The position numbers and the translations under genes are program-made. Shown here piece after piece: positions 56,000 to 64,000 of a stretch of DNA of 64,000 nt. The notes beneath the pieces were generated by a model. The model saw only the letters and a list, made by a program, of their open reading frames with translations, was not told the DNA's origin and did no database searches. The stretch comes from Thermothielavioides terrestris NRRL 8126. Lineage: Eukaryota; Ascomycota; Sordariomycetes; Sordariales; Chaetomiaceae. Within the stretch, counting starts at the first letter, position 1. Each line of letters begins with the position of its first letter. The DNA lies in contig NC_016458.1 in the NCBI RefSeq assembly GCF_000226115.1, positions 8,971,501-9,035,500 on the forward strand, read 5' to 3'.

Positions 56000-58900
56000 T
56001 CCTTAGCGACTATTCGTATAATTTCCTCCTTTAGTAGGCTATCGCTATAAGTACAATAAGGATCGCTAAGGTAGTATCGTCGACTAGTTAAGGCACTATA
56101 TAGTTCACTACTATAAAGAAGCCTAACTAGTTGACTACTATCGGAAGTCTTAGCTAGTTAATAGGGATAACAACCTATAGTTTAGTCGCTAGTATTCTAG
56201 TTGTCTTTAGCGGCACTAGACCCCTCTTCACTATTCTTATAGAGCTTTAAACAATTGTCGAGGTAGTAGTGTTCTCCTTAGAAGTGTCTAGTATATATCT
56301 CCCTATCGTAGAACACTAAGGTAGCTAAGTCTCAGCTAGCGCTAGGGCTAGGATTAGCTCCCCCGTCGTTCTATACTTCGTTATAGCGACTATCGAGGCG
56401 ATAGCCTCTATCGAGGCAGCTATCGTCGTAACGACTATTATAGCGACGTTCGTCGTTGCTACGCCCTTCTAAGTAGAGGAATAGGTTTATATTGTCTACT
56501 TCTAGCTAAATGTTATCTAGTTTAAAGAACTTCTTTATATAATTCGAAGGATACAACGTCTAAATAGATATATTGTCCAAAGTCTCTAAAAAGTAAGTGT
56601 CTTAGTCTTTAATTATCTAAATGTAGAATAGGCTAAACCAATAGTACTCTAGCTTCTAGACTAAGCTTATATCTAGCTACTAAACGTTATTGTAGACGAG
56701 GACGAGGTCGTTAACAAATATTACTATATTTTCTAGACGAAATTTACGTTTATAGGCTTTATTATAGTGTTCAACTAGCTTTTTACAAGCTATAGTAACC
56801 TATTTGACGATAATCTTATAGTTGTACTTAGCTTTTTAGAGGATATAAGTATAGAGGGCAATAAGCTTTGTATAAAGTCTTATAGGATCCTCTCCCTTTA
56901 TTTAAATATAGATAGAGTCCTAGGTAAGAATTTACTAAGTAGGAACATTAAACTCGACTAGACTAATAGGCTTATAGTTATAGGTAAGAAAGAAGGGAGA
57001 TATTCTATAAGAGCCTTTAACAGTTATACGATCTATATATAAGATATATAGAAGGAGCTCCCTCTATCTCTTTCCTATACTATTAGTTATCTTTATAAAC
57101 GAGGTAGCAATTAGGATATAGCTAGCCTCATTTACTCTATTTATATACGAATTGTATAGCGAAATAATAACTCTCCTAATCTATAGTTTATAGAGGATCT
57201 CCTTGACTTTACCTTTGAACTTAGAGCCTCTATCGACGACTACAACAATAGGGTAGCCCTAGCGACAAAGGATATACTATATAATGAAGGACTTAATAGC
57301 CTTAGAGGATTTATTCAGTAGGATCTTAGCCTCGACGTATCCTATAAGATCGTTATATACCTCAACGAGGAAATACTTCTTCTCCCTATAGCTAGACGGT
57401 ATATATTGGATATCAAGGTACTATTTAGCAAAAGGGAAAGGCGAAGGTATAGTCTAGTTTACCGTTTCCTCGAACCTCTAAGCATTGTACACCTAATATA
57501 GTATACAAGCCTGAATCTACTCTACTATATCTTCGTATATACTATGCTAATAATAGTGGTTCGTTACTCGTTAGTATATCGCCTCTCTCCTACGATAGCC
57601 AACTTCGCTATAGCATTAGTCGAAGATTAAACGCCTTTCTTTAGAGGTGTCAACAATATACCTATAATATTACGAATAGTTCGTATTTTAGAGGAAAAGG
57701 TGACGATCCTTAACAAAGTACTTTACTACTTCCCTTTTAAGCTAACGTCGCTTCTAGTATAGCTTATAGCCTAACAGGGTCTCTATCGTCGATAGGAAGT
57801 AAGCGATATCCTAGGAACGCTAAGAGTAACCGTTCTAAAGGCGGACAAGCTCTAGCTTCCCTTCTAGATACAATGCCTCTTCGCCTATATAGTTAACAAA
57901 GATCTAGGCGTCGACCTAATTGTTGATATCCTCCTCTACTTCCTTCTCTATATAGTCAGAGGGCCTAAAAGGTTTATAGGACAACGCATTGGCTACAATG
58001 TTCTTAGGACCTAGGATATATTTGACTTCAAAGTTAAATAGATAGATCTAGGTGATCTAGCGTATTATTAGAGCACCTAGGATATCGTTTATAGCACTAT
58101 TGAGCTAATAGACTAGAACTAGAGTATTAGTCTCTATAATAAAATGTATACTAAAGAGGTAGCGACGAAAACGCTTTAGGAGAAAGAGTAGCCCCTTTAA
58201 CTCCCTCTTTGTAATATTGTACTACTTCTCTACCTTTAACTAGATGCTACTCTCGAACTAATATAGATATCTTTTACTATTGAGGCCAACCTACTTGAGT
58301 ACCCTATCTTATCCGAAAATACTAATGTTATAGACTAAAAAGATTATACTAAACTAAGGATTACTATAGATAAGTATCGCTAAAACTAAAGCGGTAATAA
58401 TTTTCTCCTTTAGCTTGTCTATCGCCTTCTATTTAGAAGGCTCCTAGGTCTATTTAGTATCTTTCTTTATTAGGGCGTATAGAGGAATCGTGATAATTGT
58501 AAAACCTTTGATCTAAATCTAGTAGTATCCGACTATTCTAATGAAGGTATATACCTCTTTAACGTTAAAATAGGTCTTCTACTCCCTTATCTTAATCACC
58601 TTCGCTTCTTTAGGAAGGCGCCTCTCTAGTATATAGAGATAACTGAATAGGACTACTTTTAGTTATACCTACTTCAATTTCTTAGTAGCGATAGTTGTAC
58701 CTACTAGCTCTATATTTAATAACACTATATCGATGTTCTTAAGATGCTTAACAACAAATTCTCAATGTCCCTCTCTATTTAGATAGCTAGTATAATCAGA
58801 TTAGGGACCTTTTATAGCGATATCGTCTAGGTAAATACGACAGATATTAGAGATAAGGTTACTAAAAATCGTTGTTATAGCTCGCTAGAACTAGGTAATA

Positions 58901-61900
58901 GAATTTATACCTCCTATTAGCAGTATATATATATAGAAGAGCCTGATTAACGTTGTAAAAGTCGTTAAATCCTAGCTACATTTATAGAGGTTGACCTAGT
59001 TATATCTAGAGAAGAGATCTAGGAAGGACATTAGTCTATAGCCTTTAAAGTCTTTACTAAATTCCTCTATAGTAGGCGGAACAAAAGTATTATAGATCGT
59101 TATAGTATTAGCCTTTTAAATATTATTAATAAGCTATAAACCATCGTCCTTTTTTAGAACTAGGAACTAGTTATTATAGTAGCTCATATAGCTATACTCA
59201 ATAATTCCTTATATTTGCCTCTCTCTAAGTAGATCAACAACCTTCTATATTAGTAGTTTCGAGATTGGGATCGACTTACTTTGCTAAGCCTTATATAGGA
59301 TAGTCCTAATATACTAGGGTAGAATGACGTCTTTATAGATATACCTATACTTAGTAAAATCCTATATAAATATAGCCTTCTAGTTCTATAAGATCTTAGT
59401 AAACATCTCTCTCTTTAGCTTAGTAAGAAAATCGTCTATAGTAACAAGCATTTCTTAAAGACGTTTCTCAATAAGTCTCGAGCCTAGCTTAAGATCCGAA
59501 AAACGAAGGACTATAAGGTCTTCCTAGTCCTTCTCGAACTATATCTTAGCTTTGGCCTTTGTAAGCTACTTTTCTTACTATAATAGGTCTCCCTCTAGTA
59601 TAGAGCTATTCGACAATACTAAGTCGATAGGCTAAACCTTGTTTACAACATTCTTCTAGAGTATAAACGTCCTTAAGGCCTCCCTAAACTTATAGTAGAA
59701 TGCCCGCCTTAGCCTTCTATTGGAAAAGAGGTTTCTAATTAGGGTTCCCCTCTTCCCTTTTAAATAGGGTAACAATTTAATCTTACCCTTCTTCTTCTAT
59801 CTAGATAGAGAAGACAATAAATAAGAACGTACAATATAAAAAAGAGTACTAAGGAGTAGTATATAGGACTTCTATAAAATAAAATGAAAAACCGCTTTAC
59901 CTATATAATCGTCGAGGAAACTAAGAGTAGTCTCGCCCTCCTCTATCTCTACCTAGTCAAAGATTCTTTTAGGACTCTTCGTCAATCTTTAAAATTACTT
60001 TTAAACGGATAGTTATATTAGAGATAGTAGGCGATTCTACTAGACAATCTTCTTAGAGACAATATATACCTAGACTATCTTCTTCTCTATAATTAGATTA
60101 GTGGTAATTAGATTATTATTATAGTAATCGAAGGTTAGGGCAATATCCTTGACAAATAGTATACTAAGGATTGCTTTATAGCTACTAGTAGTGTCCTTAG
60201 TTATAAAGAAGTAAAGGTTAATACCGACTTCTCCTAGATATAGAGTGACCTAAGTCTCTTTAATAAATAGTACTAAGCTATAAAGACCCTTCGAAATAAC
60301 CTTAGTAGGCTAGTATAGTATCGTATACTTCTTAATAATATTTATCGAGATATAGTTATACTTTGAACCAAAGTCGATCAAAGTAAGGTACTTATTATAA
60401 TAGCTCTTTTTAAACTAGATATATAGAGTAGAAAGAGACTATACTTTTATCATTATACTAAGTTCTATATACTATAAGACCAAAAACGTTGAGATAGACT
60501 TCTAGAGTAGGGTATAGATATAATTGTCAACGTCTTTAGGTAGACCTTTACAAATCTAACGCTTCTAGAGGCTTCCTATATAGATGCTCTATATACCGTC
60601 TTTAGTAACTCCAAAGATTATTAGAACTATCTTAGTCTAACTAGAGGAAGAGTCGTCAAATATATTTATATTAGTGTATAGAGCCTATATATAGACCTCT
60701 ATATCTTTTAGTATAGTAGTCGGTCTATTAGGCTTAGGAATATTAGACCCCTTATAGTCAATGACCTCGACGTTGATAGAAATGCCCTATAGGTATACGA
60801 TTAAAGCGTCCTTATACTTAAGTGAGATATAGACTAAGTTATTAAAGGTTAGACCAGTCTTCGCCTTTATCGTAGTATAGATTATATCCTTTATATATAA
60901 AGGCAACGTAGTAACCTTCGACGTAGGCGGCTTAGACTATAGCTCTTCTTTCTTTATACAATTCGCTATAGCTAGGTTCTTAAAGATAGTTATATAAGGA
61001 GGCTCCGCTAGAGGTATAGGAGTATCGCCTATCTAGAAGTCATCTTCCCTTTCGTCCTTAGCGAACCGACGTTTAGTAGGCGGTATACTTTGAAATATAG
61101 TCTCCGCTTCCTTATCCACTTCCTCTTTAGCTTCCTCCTCGGTCTAGTTAAAGAGAAGAAGAGGTAGTCGATAGAATTCGTTAGCCTTTAGTATAGGCTA
61201 TAGGACAACCTTCTAAGTTAAAATACGACCTCCCTCTAATAGAACTATATAAAACGACAATTGATTAGACGCTATATAATAGAAGGCGAAGGTAAGCTTA
61301 GGCTCCCCTTTGTATATAAGACGATTGATCATCGTCTAGACGGTTGTAGGCTCCTAATATAGTTTAGGCTACTAGAGGTAATACTTATTTAGCACTAGGG
61401 ATATATCTAGCTTAAATAGGCGACTATTTAGGCGCTTATACTTACGATAGTACGCCTAGTATATAGGGTAGCTATTATACTATAGGCAATAGGCTATATA
61501 TATAAGGACAAGCTAGCCGATCTTGCCGACCTTTTATATATTATTAACATCTACCTTTGCAAAGGTAATCGTCTTGGCTAGTATATAGCCTTTCTTACTT
61601 TTATCGCCAAAGTAATAGTCTATACCTTTGCAATATATTAGACCTATAGCTATAGCTTTTATAGCTTCTATATACTCAAGGACTATATAGTTAGAGTTAC
61701 TACAATAATAGCAATAGCTAGAGCTTATAGGTCTACTATAGCTAGGAGGACGACTATCAATATATAGGCCAGTGATAAAGCCAATATATCTCTCCTATAA
61801 GCGGCTCCGCTACTAGAAATACGTCTAAAGAACCTCGATCTCGTTAAAAGTAGGATCAATTCTATATAAACGGAGGGCCTCGATCTTCCGTTTAAACTAC

Positions 61901-63500
61901 TTAGCGATCTTCTACTTCTAGATATATAGATATTAGAGCTAATTAGCTAGATCGTCGATATTGTCGAATATAGATATAAGAGCTTTCTTCGGCTCCTCCT
62001 CTTTATACTTCTATAGCTTAGGGGTCGTCTTAATAGTAGACGTGGCCAAAGGCGAGTAGTACTTCTATAGATCGATCTTACACTTATAGATCTTAAGAAA
62101 GAGGTCTCCTACGTTAAGACCCTTCTAAAGAGTATTTTAAATAAACTTAAGGAAGTCTACCTACTTCGCAATATAGATAGAGTCCTTGTCGTCCTTCTTT
62201 AGGGTACGCTAATAGTCCTTAAGAGCTACCTAGATCTATTGATCAAGTATATACTATATAGTTAGAACGATTATATACTATAGCTCTTTATAAACTTTGG
62301 TAGAGGCGATAGCATATATATAGTCGATCAACTCAAAGTGGTCGTAGATAATTTTGCTAATCGGCTAGTATCTCCCTTTAATTAGATTATAAAGGTAACC
62401 TCTATCTCTATACTATTTAGGATCGTCGCCCTTCTAGCGCTTTAGGAACTTAGCTTTGAAAGTTGCCTAGGTCTCTTAGTCCTTTTTCTCCTAGTAATAG
62501 ATAATAGGCTAGATCATAGTATTGTACTAAAGCTCGAATAGGTATATATAGGTCTTGTTATTAGTAACTTAATAAGCCTTATATATCTCTTCGAAGGTCT
62601 TAATCTAATATATAGCATTTTAACTAGAGAAATAGCCCTAAAGGCTAGCCTTCGCCGAGGTTAGAAAGGTCGTACTAAGTATAGTAGTAAGAATATACTT
62701 GGTTATCTTCTTTAGAGCTTCGGCTTTAGAGAGACTAGAAGGTATTACTATAAGTACCTCTATATAGATAGGCGGAGTAGAGGTATTTAGCGAAGACGGA
62801 AGAGGTGTCTATACCACTTTGGCTAGGTCTTCTTCGCTTAGTATACCTTAGAAAGGCTATAAGATAGATATATCTTTAGACTCTCTCTTAGAGGTTAGCG
62901 TTAAGATTAATAGTGTTATAGAGGTCGACGGAATTCCTAGAGCTTCTATAGATAGTATATATATATATCGCTAGAGTCTAGTCATTAGACGCTTAGCTAT
63001 CGTCTTCGAGAAAGGCAACGACTATATCGATAAACTATAAAAAGACTAATATATATACTTCTATAGGAATGTCGACTCCTTTAACATCTATCTAAGGGAA
63101 GAAAACCTCTTAAAAAACTAGGTTCCTTCGAAATATATAGTCTAAACGCCTTGAAGGATGACTATAGGTTCCTTGTAAATCACCTAGATACCTTTAGCAA
63201 CCAATATACTAGATCTAACTAGCGTAATAGCAGTAAGAGTATAGCTCTTAAAAAAAAAAGCAAAAGTCTACGTTAAGACCTTATATCCAATATAAAATAG
63301 TACTAGATATATTATTAAAAGGAGCTAAGTGTCGTAAAGGTATAGTCCTAAGCTTAGAAGCCTATAAATAGCTACTACGTTTAACTATTTTTATAACTAG
63401 TTTAGCTAGACTAGGGAAGAAAATGATAATCAATAAAAATTCTACCCCTATCTCTACTTAGGAGGATAGAACTATTGTCTTTCGATTAGGTTAGCATTTT
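56000..63500 (-). pseudogene. Ty3/gypsy gag-pol remnant
   Basis: Minus-strand domains in order: gag zinc knuckle C-x2-C-x4-Y-x4-Y at 61672-61713, where His and the last Cys became Tyr; aspartic protease LIDFG (60367-60381) where DSG is expected; RT motif YLDD intact at 58822-58833; integrase zinc finger with NHYY*H near 57540-57620; integrase core with VYNDLIGYVEAK and VVVVDRGSKF near 57220-57400; and a GPY/F-like C-terminus near 56600-56700. The order protease-RT-RNase H-integrase defines Ty3/gypsy. The C-terminal extension, 56000-56480, is rich in RRYNSRYDD-type repeats. Confidence 0.8.
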
Positions 63501-63832
63501 ACAACCGCTATATCGATAATAACAAAGCCTTAATAGGTCTTCGAAGTATTAGGGATAACGGGATATCTTTTTAATGCCCTACACTGTCTAGGCAAAGGAA
63601 GGTCTCCTAGGACAAGGTCTTAATAGACCCTTAGAATATATACGCCTTAATAGGTTTCTATACCTCCTGGAGATACCGGTATTAGTATACTAGAGCCTTA
63701 ATAGGTTGGCTATATCGTCGTTGTATAGCTATTAATATAGTATTGTATAGTTCTATGATCTTAGAAGACTTCGTAGTCTATACTATCCTATTTAGATATA
63801 GAGCTAAGCTCCTCCTTGATTAAGCCCCTATT

Positions 63833-64000
63833 TGAAATAGTGTAAAACCTCTATACTAACCTACCCTACTACACCTAGGATTAGGCGTATAAGATAGCTC
63901 CTAAAGGAATATAGTATACCTCTAGACGAATAAAGATAGTATATATCGAGTAGTAGGAAGGATATCTCCTAAGAGGAAGATATATAGCTTAGATATATCT
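63833..64000 (-). repeat. Gypsy-family LTR, copy 3 (5' LTR of the large element, cut by window end)
   Basis: It starts TGAAATAGTGTAAAACC and matches the first 168 bases of the left LTR, with additional C-to-T and G-to-A changes. The rest lies outside the window. Confidence 0.85.

Larger units (their letters stand above)
51201..64000 (-). mobile_element. Very large RIP-mutated Ty3/gypsy element with accessory genes (right end outside the window)
   Basis: The left LTR is 51201-51692 and the right LTR starts at 63833 and runs off the window, so the internal part is 12.14 kb. Coding sense is the minus strand: gag near the right end, then protease, RT, RNase H and integrase towards the left. The 4 kb between the end of pol (about 56.0 kb) and the left LTR hold two further degenerate genes in divergent orientation. 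The purine-rich GAAAGGGAAGTGTAGA next to the left LTR (minus strand) fits a polypurine tract. Thousands of TA-rich changes and TAG codons show intense RIP. A nested insertion between pol and LTR is an alternative to a genuinely long element. Confidence 0.8.

Noticed and set aside
46210..64000. CRISPR array, centromere or rDNA
   Set aside because: The TA-rich repetition is explained by RIP of LTR elements with recognisable domains; no regularly spaced direct repeats or rRNA motifs were seen. A centromeric location cannot be judged from one window.

Overview
The window looks like a chromosome segment of a filamentous ascomycete, most likely Sordariales and perhaps Chaetomiaceae. The evidence is GC-rich genes with short GT-AG introns (52-143 bp, often with a CTAAC-type branch point), a fungal Zn(II)2Cys6 regulator, a secreted CE1 esterase, and an 18 kb AT-rich block with the marks of repeat-induced point mutation (RIP). 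The placement is inference; no phylogenetic marker was searched.

Gene-bearing part (about 3.4-43.7 kb). In order: an acr-2-like Zn(II)2Cys6 transcription factor (+); a Yvc1/TRPY vacuolar cation channel (-); a seven-exon AAA ATPase with a poly-Gln, Ser/Asp/Lys-rich N-terminus (-); a METTL16-type RNA m6A methyltransferase followed 217 bp later by the XAP5/FAM50 splicing factor (both +); a small membrane protein (-); an atypical short-chain NAD(P)-binding protein (-); a coiled-coil protein of unknown function followed by a dynamin-family GTPase (both -); a zinc-less MDR oxidoreductase (+); an uncharacterised ORF whose possible N-terminal extension is cut by a TAA (+); a secreted CE1 esterase (-); a large coiled-coil, disordered protein (-); an F-box protein (-); and a type I membrane glycoprotein (-). 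Exon junctions were worked out by hand from splice signals and frame. METTL16 and XAP5 both relate to pre-mRNA splicing; most other neighbours share no obvious pathway.

Transition (45.3-46.1 kb). A 376 bp non-coding element with perfect 30 bp terminal inverted repeats and telomere-like repeats inside (MITE-like) lies next to about 400 bp of GC-rich sequence that may be a broken gene.

Repeat block (46.08-64.0 kb). Essentially no long ORF survives. Reading through TAG/TAA codons that RIP can make from CAG, CAA or TGG, I recognise: a Ty1/copia remnant (3' LTR, RNase H, reverse transcriptase); the 5' part of a Ty3/gypsy element (LTR plus gag leader) inserted beside it; a 651 bp segment that has escaped RIP and carries a Pol III B-box; and a very large Ty3/gypsy element in the opposite orientation, with one complete LTR and one cut by the window end. 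This large element has gag zinc knuckle, aspartic protease, RT and integrase in order, then about 4 kb of extra sequence holding a divergent pair of degenerate genes. One of these encodes a Ulp1/SENP-like (C48) cysteine protease. That accessory module is the most unusual thing in the window.
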